Assembly: GCF_015163715.1 (NCBI RefSeq)
Contig: NZ_JADDUM010000037.1
Span: 1 to 64,000, forward strand
Direction: 5' to 3'
DNA from: Pseudomonas cyclaminis
GTDB lineage: Bacteria; Pseudomonadota; Gammaproteobacteria; Pseudomonadales; Pseudomonadaceae
Length of the DNA: 64,000 nt
The notes below the pieces were generated by a model, which saw only the letters and a list, made by a program, of their open reading frames with translations, had not been told where the DNA came from and did no database searches. The position numbers were made by a program, and so were the translations under genes. Of this stretch, positions 53,598 through 62,963 are shown piece after piece (the first letter of the stretch is position 1; every line of letters starts with the position of its first letter).

Positions 53598-54110
53598 ATG
53601 GACCATCTTGTACTCACAATTATCGCCGCCGACAAACCCGGCCTGGTCGAGCGCATCGCGCAGAACATTGCCGCCCACGGGGGCAACTGGCTGGAAAGCC
53701 GCATGGCCCATATGGCCGGGCAGTTTGCCGGGATCCTGCGGGTCAGCGTACCAGCGGAAAGCCGTCAGGCATTGTTGGGGGCGCTGGAGGACTTATCCAC
53801 ACACGGCATTCGCGTGCTGGTGGGTGAGGGCAGTACCGGGCAGGCTTCGGCGTCCAAACCGATTGTGATGACGCTGGTGGGCAATGACCGTTCGGGCATC
53901 GTGCGTGAGATCACGGCATTGTTGAGCCAGCAAGGCGTGAACCTGGAGCGCTTGAGCACGGATGTGCGCCCGGCCCCCATGAGTGGCGACCCGCTGTTCA
54001 CCGCCGAAGCGTTGTTGCAGGTGCCGCCGTCGTTGTCCCTGGAGAGCTTGCAGCTATCCCTGGAAACCTTGGCGGATGACTTGATGGTGGAGCTGCGCAA
54101 CGAGGAATAA
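53598..54110 (+). CDS. gcvR: Glycine cleavage system transcriptional repressor-type ACT protein
   Basis: A 170-residue protein of two ACT domains: LVLTIIAADKPGLVERIAQNIAAHGGNWLESRMAHMAGQFAGIL and IVMTLVGNDRSGIVREITALLSQQGVNLERLSTDV. GcvR in E. coli binds GcvA to repress the glycine cleavage operon; pseudomonad homologues are usually annotated by similarity. The ATG at 53598 follows AGAGGG; the upstream open frame is ignored. A perfect DnaA-box sequence, TTATCCACA, falls inside the gene at about 53795. Confidence 0.88.
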   Translation: MDHLVLTIIAADKPGLVERIAQNIAAHGGNWLESRMAHMAGQFAGILRVSVPAESRQALLGALEDLSTHGIRVLVGEGSTGQASASKPIVMTLVGNDRSGIVREITALLSQQGVNLERLSTDVRPAPMSGDPLFTAEALLQVPPSLSLESLQLSLETLADDLMVELRNEE

Positions 54111-54114
54111 TCTG

Positions 54115-54155
54115 TCCACAGGGTTATGCATGGAAAACTTGCATGGGCCTGTGGA
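54115..54155. other. Inverted repeat with DnaA-box sequence downstream of gcvR
   Basis: TCCACAGG (54115-54122) and CCTGTGGA (54148-54155) are perfectly complementary; ATGCA/TGCAT can pair inside. The right arm runs into TGTGGATAA (54150-54158), a perfect DnaA box. It is most simply a transcript end for gcvR. Confidence 0.45.
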
Positions 54156-54174
54156 TAACCTTGGGGTGAATGCC

Positions 54175-54201
54175 TGCAAGCCACGCTGATCGTGGCTTGC
54201 A
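54175..54201. terminator. Hairpin between gcvR and rarD
   Basis: TGCAAGCCACG and CGTGGCTTGCA form a perfect 11-bp stem with loop CTGAT, between the convergent genes. No strong T tract follows on either strand, so termination efficiency is uncertain. Confidence 0.6.
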
Positions 54202-54221
54202 TGGCGTTGTACGTTATTTGA

Positions 54222-55106
54222 TCAGCGTTTGCGCACGGTCAGCCAGGCATCCACGCTGTAGACCACCAGGCCAGCCCAGATAAACGCGAAGGCGATCAGC
54301 GTGCTGGGCGCCAGGTGTTCGCCGAACAGCAGCACGGCCTCCAGCAACACCAGGGTCGGTGCGACGTACTGCAAGAAGCCCAGCGCCGTGTAAGGCAGAT
54401 GCCGTGCAGCGGCGTTGAAGCACACCAGCGGGACCAGCGTCACCGGGCCCGCAGCCACCAGCCACCAGGCTTCGGAAGTACTCCAGAACTCCAGTTGCGC
54501 ACTGTGGGCCGAGGGGTTGAACAGCAACCATGCGACGGCAATCGGCACCAGCATCCAGGTTTCCACCACCAGCCCCGGCAGCGCCTTGACCGGCGCCTGT
54601 TTGCGGATCAGGCCGTAGAAGCCAAAGGTCAGCGCCAACACCAGTGACACCCACGGCAAACTGCCCACCTGCCACACCTGTTGCGCCACACCCACTGCGG
54701 CCAGGCCCACGGCCGCCCATTGCAGTCGGCGCAGGCGCTCACCGAGAAGCAGCATGCCCAGCAGCACATTTACCAGCGGGTTGATGTAGTAACCCAGGCT
54801 CGCTTCCAGCATGCGCCCGCTGTTCACCGACCACACATACGTCAGCCAGTTGCCCGCAATCAACGAACCGCTGAGGGCCAGGATCGCCAGGCGCTTGGGG
54901 TTGTCGCGCAGCTCGCGGAACCAGCCGGGGTGCTTCCACACCATCAACAGCAAGCCGCCGAACAGCGCCGACCACAGCACGCGGTGCACGATGATCTCGG
55001 CGGCGGGTACGCTGGCGATGGCTTTGAAGTAGAGCGGGAACAAGCCCCAGATGACATAGGCGCTGAGGCCCAGGATGTACCCCTTGCGGGGGTTGGCGGC
55101 GTGCAT
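54222..55106 (-). CDS. rarD: EamA-family transporter RarD
   Basis: A 294-residue, ten-segment drug/metabolite transporter of the RarD type: GYILGLSAYVIWGLFPLYFKAI, AAEIIVHRVLWSALFG, NWLTYVWSVNSGRMLEASLGYYINPLVNVLLG and ALGFLQYVAPTLVLLEAVLLFGE. Named after chloramphenicol permease-like homologues; the native substrate is unknown. It is convergent with gcvR. Confidence 0.93.
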   Translation of the reverse strand: MHAANPRKGYILGLSAYVIWGLFPLYFKAIASVPAAEIIVHRVLWSALFGGLLLMVWKHPGWFRELRDNPKRLAILALSGSLIAGNWLTYVWSVNSGRMLEASLGYYINPLVNVLLGMLLLGERLRRLQWAAVGLAAVGVAQQVWQVGSLPWVSLVLALTFGFYGLIRKQAPVKALPGLVVETWMLVPIAVAWLLFNPSAHSAQLEFWSTSEAWWLVAAGPVTLVPLVCFNAAARHLPYTALGFLQYVAPTLVLLEAVLLFGEHLAPSTLIAFAFIWAGLVVYSVDAWLTVRKR

Positions 55107-55128
55107 TGCAGAGTCCTTGTTCTAGCAG

Positions 55129-56102
55129 TTAAAACAGTTTCAATGGTTCTTCGTTGAGGGCTGAGAGTTGCTCACGCAACGCCAGCACCTGATCGCCCCA
55201 ATACCGCTCGCTGCCAAACCACGGGAAGCTGTGGGGGAACGCCGGGTCGTCCCAGCGCCGTGCCAGCCAGGCGCTGTAGTGCATCAGGCGCAAGGCGCGC
55301 AGCGGTTCGATCAGCGCCAATTCACGCGGGTCGAAGTCGTGGAATTCCTGGTAGCCGTCCATCAATTCCGACAGTTGGCCCAGGCATTCCTGACGGTCAC
55401 CGGCGAGCATCATCCACAGATCCTGCACCGCCGGGCCCATGCGGCAGTCATCCAGGTCGACGATATGGAACATCTCGTCACGACACATCATGTTGCCGGG
55501 GTGGCAATCGCCGTGCATGCGGATGTTCTTGTGCGGGGTGGCCTTGTAGACGTCTTCCACGCGCTTGAGCAGGTCGCGGGCCACAGACTCGTAGGCCGGC
55601 AGCAGGCTTTTTGGAATGAAATTGCCTTCAAGCAATGTGTTGAGTGAGTCGTGACCGAAGTTCTTCACACCCAGGGCTTCACGGTGTTCGAACGGGCGGG
55701 TGGAGCCCACCGCGTGCAAACGGCCGAGCAGTTGCCCGAGGCGATACAGTTGATCAAGGTTGCCCGGCTCCGGCGCACGGCCGCCACGGCGAGGGAACAG
55801 GGTGAAGCGGAAACCTTCGTGTTCGAACAGGCTTTCGCCGTTGTGGATCAGTGGCGCGACGACCGGCACATCGCATTCGGCCAGTTCGAAAGTGAAGCGG
55901 TGTTCTTCGAGGATCGCGTCGTTGGTCAGCGCTGGGGGCGATAGAACTTGGCGATCAAGGGTTCGGAGTCTTCGATGCCCACCTGATACACGCGGTTTTC
56001 GTAGCTGTTGAGCGCCAGGACACGAGCATCGCTGAGGAAACCGATGCTTTCGACGGCGTCGAGCACCAGGTCAGGGGTGAGGGTTTCAAACGGATGGGCC
56101 AT
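55129..56102 (-). pseudogene. srkA: Stress response serine/threonine kinase SrkA (YihE), frameshifted
   Basis: The frame begins at 56102 (MAHPFETLTPDLVLDAVESIGFLSDARVLALNSYENRVYQVG, AGGAG upstream) and stops at LIAKFYRPQR. One missing base at about 55926 (CGCTGACC for CGCTGGACC on the coding strand) separates it from WTNDAILEEHRFTFELAE and the remaining ~270 residues, which hold the kinase catalytic loop IRMHGDCHPGNMM and metal-binding IVDLDDCRMGPAVQDLW. SrkA protects cells under envelope and oxidative stress. Lesion or assembly indel is undecided. Confidence 0.88.
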
Positions 56103-56183
56103 GGGAACTCCTGCGGGCAGCAGGGCGCCGCGTCCGGCCGGGTATGGTAACGCACCGGGCTTGGGATAGGTGGAGCCTGTGCT

Positions 56184-56257
56184 ATCGCCTTCGGGGGCAA
56201 GCCCCCTCCCACATTTGAAATGCGTTCCCATGTGGGAGGGGGCTTGCCCCCGATGGG
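56184..56257. repeat. REPIN: two inverted REP copies
   Basis: A minus-oriented copy (56184-56214, TTCGGGGGCAAGCCCCCTCC) and a plus-oriented copy (56231-56257, TGTGGGAGGGGGCTTGCCCC) flank a short spacer, between the srkA start region and the end of the PhoX-like gene. Confidence 0.92.
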
Positions 56258-56263
56258 GTCCTA

Positions 56264-58161
56264 TCAGGCGCCGACGATCCCGCCATCATCCCTGCGAATC
56301 GCCATCACCGAAGACCGCGGCTTCCCATTCGGCAGATGCTCCGGCCACGTCGAACCGCCGGTTTCCCCCGGATGCTGGATCCCCACAAACAGGGTTTTCT
56401 GGTCCGGCGAAAAGCTGATTCCCGTCACTTCACAGGCCACCGGCCCGACCATGAAACGGCGGATTTCGCCGGTCGCCGGGTCGGCGCAGAGCATCTGGTT
56501 ATTGCCCATGCCGGCGAAGTCGCCCGCGTTGCTGTAGTCCCCGTCGGTGAGGATCCACAGGCGCCCGGCCTTGTCGAAACCCAGGCCGTCGGGGCTGTTG
56601 AACATGTTCTGCGGGTTGATGTTGGACGAGCCGCCCTTGGGCTTGCCCGCGTGTACGCCGGGGTTGCCGGCCACCACAAACAGATCCCAGCTGAAATCGG
56701 CCGCGCCGTGGTCTTCGGCATTGGCTTTCCAGCGCAGGATCTGGCCGTAGACGTTCTTCTCCCGTGGGTTGGGGCCGCCCACGGGTTGGCCGTCTTCGCC
56801 GCGCTTGGCGTTGTTGGTCAGGGTGCAATAGACCTGGCCATCGGTGGGGCTGACCACGATCCATTCCGGGCGGTCCATGCGCGTGGCTTTGACCACGCTG
56901 GCGGCCAGGCGCGCATGGATCAGCACTTCGGCCTGATTGGCAAAACCGGTGCTGGCGTCGATGCCGTTTTTCCCGTGCGTCAGCTCAACCCATTGGCCTT
57001 TGCCTTTTGGATGGTCGGCATCGCCATCGCCCGCGTCGAAGATCGCCACATACAAGGTGCCGTGGTCGAGCAGGTCTTTGTTGGCCTTGGGGTTCTTGTG
57101 GTTGATCTTGTCGCGGCTGACGAACTTGTAGATGAACTCACCGCGCTCGTCGTCGCCCATGTACACAACGGCGCGGCCATCGCGGGTTTCGGCGAGGGCG
57201 GCGTTTTCGTGTTTGAAGCGGCCCAGGGCCGTGCGTTTGGCCGGGGTGGATTGCGGGTCGAACGGATCGATTTCCACTACCCAGCCATGGCGGTTGAGTT
57301 CGTTGGGGTTCTTGGCCATGTCGAAGCGCGGGTCGTGCAGGTGCCAGTTGATCTCTTTACTGGCGGCCACTACGCCGTAGCGTTTCTGCCCCGCGTCGAA
57401 GGTTTGTTGTGGGTTGCTGCTGCCGAAGCAGTCGGTGAAGTTCTCTTCACAGGTCAGATAAGTGCCCCACGGTGTCATGCCGTTGGCGCAGTTCTGGAAG
57501 GTGCCGAGGGCTTTCCTGCCGGATTTGTCGGCGCTGGTTTTCAGCCAGTCGTGGCCGGCAGCGGGGCCGCTCAGGCGGATCGGCGAGTTGCCGTGGATGC
57601 GGCGGTTGTAGCGCGAGTCCTGGACGAACTGCCAGGTGTCGCCCTTGCGCCGCACTTCGATCACCGACACGCCTTCGCTGGCCTGGGCCTTGTGCACGTC
57701 TTCGGCCGATTGCGGCGCGCGCCGTGGGCGTAGAGGTAGCGGTAGTTGGTGTATTCGTTGTTGATCGCCATCAGCGCGCGGTTGTCGTCACCGGGGAAGG
57801 CGAAGAGGCTCATGCCGTCGTTGTTGTCGCCGAATTGTTGTTCCTGCGCCTTGGCCGTGCCGTTGCCGGATGGGTCGAAGGCCGGCGCGCTCTTGTGCAG
57901 CGGCTGGCCCCAACTGATCAGCACCGAGGCGCTGTAGCCCGGCGGCAAGGTGATGGTGTCGCTGGTCGCGGCGGCGATGCTGGCAAACCCCAGCAGCGGG
58001 CTGGCGGAAGTGGCATTCACGGCCAGCGCGCTACGGCTCAGCAGGTTGCCGCCCAGGAACATCGCGGCACCGCACAAGGCGCCGGCGCCGATAAAGCGGC
58101 GGCGGGTGAGGCCAACCATCTGTTCAAGGTCGGTGGCTTGGTTTTCTTCTAATAGGCTCAT
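56264..58161 (-). pseudogene. PhoX-family (DUF839) Tat-exported phosphatase-like protein, frameshifted
   Basis: The start at 58161 (MSLLEENQATDLEQMVG) leads to a twin-arginine signal LTRRRFIGAGALCGAAMFLGG. The N-terminal part ends NEYTNYRYLYAHG. One missing base at about 57721 (CACGGCGCGC for CACGGCGGCGCGC on the coding strand) breaks the frame; restored it reads HGGAPQSAEDVHKAQASEGVSVIEV and continues for ~470 residues (FQNCANGMTPWGTYLTCEENF, PTDGQVYCTLTNN, PAGLGFD-type blocks). PhoX proteins are Ca/Fe-dependent alkaline phosphatases. Lesion or assembly indel is undecided. Confidence 0.87.
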
Positions 58162-58240
58162 CTCAGGCTCCCTGCGGTTTTTGCAGACACCTTAAGGAGC
58201 GGGTGTGACGAAGTTGTTGCAGTTTGAAGAACTCTGCAGC

Positions 58241-59005
58241 TCAGACCGGCGTGCCGAGCAATACATGACTGGGGGCAAATTGCACGTGGATTGCCCGGCC
58301 TTCGGCAGCGTCCAGGTCCTTGAGTACGGCGGGCTGCGCCAAGGCGCATAAAACCTGGCCATTGGGCAGGGCGATGCGCACTTCGCTGGGGCCGTCCTCG
58401 GCGTGGAGAATGGCGTCGACTGTTCCGCTCAAGCAATTGTGTCCGAGTGTTGCAGTGCTGTGCGATGCGAGCAATTCCAGCCAGCCGGCCTTGATCAGCG
58501 CGACGACTTCCACGCCGATCTCCAGCTCCAGCCGTTGCGTACTGTCGTGGGTGATTTGGGCTGTGAGGCTCAGCCCACCCGCAAGTTGCAAATGAATCAG
58601 ATCATTGCGGCCGTGGCTTTCAATCGCGCTGACCTGGCCATGCAACTGGTTGCGCGCACTGGTGCGCAGCATCAGGCGGCCCAGCAGATTGAAGTCACTG
58701 GCCGCTTCGTCCGAACCCAGCACCTCGGCCTGTAACGCTTGCAGGCGTTGGTAGAGGCGCAACACCCGTTCGCCTTCGGCGGTGAGTTTGGCACCGCCAC
58801 CGCCCTTGCCGCCGACACTGCGTTCTACCAGGGGTTTTTGCGCGAGGTTGTTCAGTTCATCGATGGCATCCCACGCGGCCTTGTAGCTCAAGCCGGCACT
58901 TTTGGCGGCGCGGGTGATGGAGCCCTGTTCGGCGATGTGCCCCAGCAGCGCGATGCGCTGAGGGCGGCGGACGATATGTTGGCTGAGCAAAGTCGGGAGA
59001 GACAT
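58241..59005 (-). CDS. modE: Molybdenum-dependent transcriptional regulator ModE
   Basis: A 254-residue protein: N-terminal winged HTH (RRPQRIALLGHIAEQGSITRAAKSAGLSYKAAWDAIDELNNLAQKPLVERSVGGKGGGGAKLT, the ModE hallmark) plus two TOBE/Mop domains (ARNQLHGQVSAIESHGRNDLIHLQLAGG; LSGTVDAILHAEDGPSEVRIALPNGQVLCA) that bind molybdate. The start at 59005 (MSLPTLL) has no clear Shine-Dalgarno; 59011 is equally possible. No molybdate transporter genes are nearby. Confidence 0.9.
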   Translation of the reverse strand: MSLPTLLSQHIVRRPQRIALLGHIAEQGSITRAAKSAGLSYKAAWDAIDELNNLAQKPLVERSVGGKGGGGAKLTAEGERVLRLYQRLQALQAEVLGSDEAASDFNLLGRLMLRTSARNQLHGQVSAIESHGRNDLIHLQLAGGLSLTAQITHDSTQRLELEIGVEVVALIKAGWLELLASHSTATLGHNCLSGTVDAILHAEDGPSEVRIALPNGQVLCALAQPAVLKDLDAAEGRAIHVQFAPSHVLLGTPV

Positions 59006-59057
59006 GGGCATACGCTGTATTGGGATGAGCGGACGTTGCGGCCGAGTGGCATGAGAG

Positions 59058-59795
59058 TCAAGTGCCAGGCTTGGGGGTGCGGGCCAGGCAGTACACATCC
59101 ACCTGCCGCGCGCCGGCGCTGATCAACAGCCGCGCCAGGCTGTGGGCGGTAGCGCCGGTGGTGAGGACGTCGTCCACCAGCGCGAAGTGGCGGTCTTGTA
59201 CCTGCGCGTCGGGGGCCAGGGCAAAGGCGTTGAGCAGGTTGCGTTTGCGGCTCTTGGCGTCGAGGTTCTGTTGCGCCAGGGTTTCGTGGGGGCGCAACAA
59301 CACGTGTTCATTGCAGGGGAGAGTCAGGTCGGCGCTGAGCCAGCGCGCCAGCATCAGCGCCTGGTTATAACCGCGCTCACGCAGGCGCTGGCTCGCCATG
59401 GGCACCGGCAGCAGTGCGTCCGGGCGAATGAGTTCGTGGTTGTCGAAGCGATGTTGCAGGTATTTTCCCAGCAAGTGCCCCAGCAGATGCCCAAGTGGCC
59501 AGCGTGCCTGGTGCTTGAAGCGGCTGATCAGGGTGTCCACGGGAAAGCTGTAGGTCCAGGGTGCGATTACTTGTTTAAAGGCGGGCGGTTGTTTGAGGCA
59601 TTGGCCGCAGATCAATCCGTCCATCGCCAGGGGCAATGCGCAGGTTTGGCAGTGCTCCATCAGCCAGGGCAGCTCGGTTTCGCAGACGTTGCACACACAA
59701 TCGGCTGTTTCTGTGGCTTCGTCGCAGATTAAACAGGTCTGTACGGTTTTTGACCAGATGTAAACTTGGTGTTTGTATCCAGGTTGACAGTGCAT
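59058..59795 (-). CDS. comF: ComF-family phosphoribosyltransferase-like protein
   Basis: A 245-residue protein. Cysteine pairs (CLICD, CVCNVC, CQTC, CGQC) form an N-terminal zinc-ribbon region, followed by a PRTase fold with the PRPP loop ALVDDVLTTGATA and LLPVPMASQRLRERGYNQALMLARWL. ComF/GntX proteins act in DNA uptake or related processes. GGAAGA precedes the ATG at 59795. The 5' end overlaps a BirA-operator-like site shared with the divergent biotin operon, as is common for comF-bioB in pseudomonads. Confidence 0.9.
   Translation of the reverse strand: MHCQPGYKHQVYIWSKTVQTCLICDEATETADCVCNVCETELPWLMEHCQTCALPLAMDGLICGQCLKQPPAFKQVIAPWTYSFPVDTLISRFKHQARWPLGHLLGHLLGKYLQHRFDNHELIRPDALLPVPMASQRLRERGYNQALMLARWLSADLTLPCNEHVLLRPHETLAQQNLDAKSRKRNLLNAFALAPDAQVQDRHFALVDDVLTTGATAHSLARLLISAGARQVDVYCLARTPKPGT
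59758..59790. promoter_or_regulatory. BirA (biotin repressor) operator-like site and bioB -35 box
   Basis: ATGTAAACT and GGTTGACAG are separated by exactly 15 bp and match the BirA operator half-sites (TTGTAAACC, GGTTTACAA) at 7 of 9 positions each. A perfect -35 hexamer TTGACA (59784-59789) is embedded in the right half-site; a -10 candidate around TTAAAT lies at normal spacing. Binding of biotinyl-AMP-BirA would block the bioB promoter. It also lies within the first codons of comF. Confidence 0.6.
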
Positions 59796-59887
59796 GAATC
59801 TTCCTTAAATATGCCGAGCATCCGTGTCGCGCCTGTGGGTATTGCCCTTCCCGCAGCGAAAGCCCAAGCATAATCAAGGAATCGCCC

Positions 59888-60943
59888 ATGAGCGCCAGCA
59901 TCACCGCCACCTTGCGTCACGATTGGTCCCTGGCCGAAGTCAAAGCACTGTTCGTGCAGCCGTTCAACGACCTCTTGTTCCAGGCGCAGACCGTACACCG
60001 TGCGCATTTCGACGCGAACCGTGTACAGGTGTCGACCTTGCTGTCGATCAAAACCGGCGCCTGCCCGGAAGATTGCAAATATTGTCCGCAGTCGGGCCAC
60101 TACAACACGGGCCTCGAAAAAGAAAAACTGATGGAAGTGCAGAAGGTCCTCGAAGAGGCCGCTCGCGCCAAGGCCATCGGTTCGACCCGCTTCTGCATGG
60201 GCGCCGCCTGGAAACACCCGTCGGCCAAAGACATGCCCTACGTACTGCAGATGGTCAAAGGCGTGAAGGCCATGGGCCTGGAAACCTGCATGACCCTCGG
60301 CCGTCTCGACCAGGACCAGACTGAAGCCCTGGCCCAGGCTGGCCTCGACTACTACAACCACAACCTGGATACCTCGCCGGAGTTCTACGGCAGCATCATC
60401 ACGACCCGCACCTACAGCGAGCGCCTGCAAACCCTGGCCTACGTGCGTGATTCGGGGATGAAGATCTGCTCCGGCGGCATCCTCGGCATGGGCGAGTCCC
60501 TCGACGACCGCGCCAACCTGCTGATCCAGTTGGCCAACCTGCCGGAGCACCCGGAGTCGGTGCCGATCAATATGCTGGTGAAAGTGGCCGGTACGCCGCT
60601 GGAAAACGCCGAAGATATCGACCCGTTCGACTTCATCCGCATGCTCGCCGTGGCGCGCATCCTGATGCCGCAATCCCACGTGCGCCTGTCGGCCGGTCGT
60701 GAAGCCATGAACGAGCAGATGCAGGCCCTGGCGTTTTTCGCCGGTGCCAACTCGATCTTCTACGGCGACAAGCTGCTGACCACTGCCAACCCGCAGGCCG
60801 ACAAGGACATGCAACTGTTCTCGCGCCTGGGCATCCTGCCGGAAGCCCGTGAAGAGCACGCCGATGAAGTGCATCAGGCGGCGATCGAGCAGGCGTTGGT
60901 GGAGCAGAAGAGCACCGAGCAGTTCTACAACGCTGCCGTCTGA
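59888..60943 (+). CDS. bioB: Biotin synthase
   Basis: A 351-residue radical SAM enzyme converting dethiobiotin to biotin. The 4Fe-4S cluster motif is [13 protein letters not shown] (CxxxCxxC), with [46 protein letters not shown] and [11 protein letters not shown] following. AAGGA precedes the ATG. First gene of the bioBFHCD operon. Confidence 0.97.
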   Translation: MSASITATLRHDWSLAEVKALFVQPFNDLLFQAQTVHRAHFDANRVQVSTLLSIKTGACPEDCKYCPQSGHYNTGLEKEKLMEVQKVLEEAARAKAIGSTRFCMGAAWKHPSAKDMPYVLQMVKGVKAMGLETCMTLGRLDQDQTEALAQAGLDYYNHNLDTSPEFYGSIITTRTYSERLQTLAYVRDSGMKICSGGILGMGESLDDRANLLIQLANLPEHPESVPINMLVKVAGTPLENAEDIDPFDFIRMLAVARILMPQSHVRLSAGREAMNEQMQALAFFAGANSIFYGDKLLTTANPQADKDMQLFSRLGILPEAREEHADEVHQAAIEQALVEQKSTEQFYNAAV

Positions 60944-60957
60944 TTCGGACCCAGTAG

Positions 60958-61020
60958 GAGCCGGCTTGCTGTGGTGAGCAGGCTTGTCCCGCGCTGGGCT
61001 GCGAAGCAGCCCCTCCGACA
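60958..61020. repeat. Dispersed intergenic repeat with hairpin
   Basis: A GTAGGAGCCGGCTTGCTGTG-type repeat ends in GGGCTGC-GAA-GCAGCCC (60996-61012), a perfect 7-bp hairpin. It lies between bioB and bioF and may affect operon read-through. Confidence 0.65.
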
Positions 61021-61057
61021 TTCGCGACTGAGTTAAACCTGTTAAACCGAGGCCTGC

Positions 61058-62239
61058 ATGTCTTTCGATCTCGCCACGCGCCTCGCTGCCCGCCGTGCCG
61101 AACACCTTTACCGTCAACGCCCTTTACTCCAGACCCCTCAGGGCCCGGAAGTGGTGGTCGACGGCCAACCGTTGCTCGCCTTCTGCAATAACGACTACCT
61201 GGGCCTGGCCAATCATCCGCAAGTGATCGAGGCCTGGCGCGCCGGGGCGTCCCGTTGGGGCGTGGGCGGCGGTGCTTCGCACTTGGTGGTCGGGCATGCC
61301 ACGCCGCACCATGAGCTGGAAGAGGCGCTGGCCGACCTGACCGGTCGCCCGCGTGCGCTGCTGTTTACCACCGGCTACATGGCCAATATGGGCGCGGTCA
61401 CGGCGTTGGTAGGGCAGGGCGATACGGTGCTGCAAGATCGGCTCAATCACGCGTCTTTGCTGGATGCGGGCTTACTGTCTGGGGCGCGCTTCAATCGCTA
61501 CCTGCACAACGACGCGGCCAGCCTGGCCAAGCGCCTGGAGAAAGCCACGGGTAATACGTTGGTAGTCACCGATGGCGTGTTCAGCATGGACGGCGATTTG
61601 GCTGACTTGCCCGCGTTGGCCCGTGAGACCAAGGCCAAAGGCGCCTGGCTGATGGTGGACGACGCCCACGGGTTCGGCCCGCTGGGCGCCAACGGCGCAG
61701 GCATCGTCGAGCATTTCGGCTTGAGCCAGGAAGACGTGCCCGTATTGGTCGGCACCCTGGGCAAAGCCTTCGGTACTGCGGGCGCGTTTGTGGCGGGCAG
61801 TGAAGACTTGGTCGAAAGCCTGATCCAGTTTGCTCGCCCGTATATCTACACCACCAGCCAACCACCGGCGCTGGCCTGCGCCACCTTGAAAAGCCTGGAA
61901 CTGCTGCGCACCGAGCATTGGCGGCGTGAACACCTCAACGGCCTGATCCGGCAGTTCCGCCACGGCGCCGAGCAGCTTGGCCTGGACCTGATGGACAGCT
62001 TTACGCCGATCCAGCCGATCCTGATCGGCGACAGCGCCAGGGCCGTGCGTTTATCCCAGATGCTGCGCGAGCGTGGCCTGATGGTCACCGCGATCCGCCC
62101 ACCTACTGTGCCCGTCGGCAGCGCCCGTTTGCGCGTGACGTTAACGGCGGCCCACAGCGTGGCGCAGGTGCAGCTATTGTTAAACGCATTGGAAGAGTGT
62201 TTCCGCTTGCCAGGCGCCCTGGAGCCCGACCATGCGTGA
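61058..62239 (+). CDS. bioF: 8-amino-7-oxononanoate synthase
   Basis: A 393-residue PLP enzyme joining pimeloyl-ACP and L-alanine. Landmarks: [51 protein letters not shown] and the PLP-lysine motif [21 protein letters not shown] precedes the ATG. It overlaps bioH by 8 bp. Confidence 0.97.
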   Translation: MSFDLATRLAARRAEHLYRQRPLLQTPQGPEVVVDGQPLLAFCNNDYLGLANHPQVIEAWRAGASRWGVGGGASHLVVGHATPHHELEEALADLTGRPRALLFTTGYMANMGAVTALVGQGDTVLQDRLNHASLLDAGLLSGARFNRYLHNDAASLAKRLEKATGNTLVVTDGVFSMDGDLADLPALARETKAKGAWLMVDDAHGFGPLGANGAGIVEHFGLSQEDVPVLVGTLGKAFGTAGAFVAGSEDLVESLIQFARPYIYTTSQPPALACATLKSLELLRTEHWRREHLNGLIRQFRHGAEQLGLDLMDSFTPIQPILIGDSARAVRLSQMLRERGLMVTAIRPPTVPVGSARLRVTLTAAHSVAQVQLLLNALEECFRLPGALEPDHA

Positions 62240-62963
62240 TCGACTGATATTGCTGCCCGGCTGGGGCCTTGGCGTATCGCCGCTGGAACCGTTGGCCGCC
62301 GCATTGCGTGGGCTGGACGAGCATCTGCACGTACAGATCGAGCCGTTGCCGGCGCTGGACTCCAGCGACCTCGGCGAATGGTTGGATGAACTCGACGCCA
62401 CCTTGCCGGACAACACCTGGCTCGGCGGTTGGTCACTGGGCGGCATGCTGGCCTCTGAATTGGCGGCGCGACGCGGTGAACGCTGCTGCGGCGTGCTGAC
62501 CCTGGCGAGCAACCCGTGTTTTGTCGCCCACGACAGTTGGCCGAGCGCGATGTCCGCCGAGACCTTCGATGCGTTTCTCGCCGGGTGCCACGCGGACTCC
62601 CAGGTCACGCTCAAGCGCTTCGGCCTGTTGTGTGCCAAAGGCGCCGCAGACCCTCGCGGGCTCGCGCGTTTGTTGGTCAGCGGCGCGCCGAATACGCCGT
62701 CCGCCGTGTTGATGACCGGTCTTGAACTGCTTGCGCAACTGGACACCCGCGAAGCCTTGCTGGCCTATCGCGGCCCGCAGCTGCATCTGTTTGCCGGTAT
62801 GGACGGCTTGGTGCCCGCCGAAGCCGCCAGCGACCTGCTGGCGCTGCTGCCCGATGTTGAAATCGGCCTGATTGAACAGGCCGGTCACGCGTTTCTTCTG
62901 GAAGACCCCCACGGCGTAGCGGGGGCCATTCAGGCTTTTTTGCATGAGTGTGTTGATGACTGA
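62232..62963 (+). CDS. bioH: Pimeloyl-ACP methyl ester carboxylesterase
   Basis: A 243-residue alpha/beta hydrolase that releases pimeloyl-ACP from its methyl ester. The nucleophile motif is [10 protein letters not shown], with oxyanion region [13 protein letters not shown] and the catalytic His in [13 protein letters not shown]. Overlaps both bioF (8 bp) and bioC. Confidence 0.93.
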   Translation: MRDRLILLPGWGLGVSPLEPLAAALRGLDEHLHVQIEPLPALDSSDLGEWLDELDATLPDNTWLGGWSLGGMLASELAARRGERCCGVLTLASNPCFVAHDSWPSAMSAETFDAFLAGCHADSQVTLKRFGLLCAKGAADPRGLARLLVSGAPNTPSAVLMTGLELLAQLDTREALLAYRGPQLHLFAGMDGLVPAEAASDLLALLPDVEIGLIEQAGHAFLLEDPHGVAGAIQAFLHECVDD

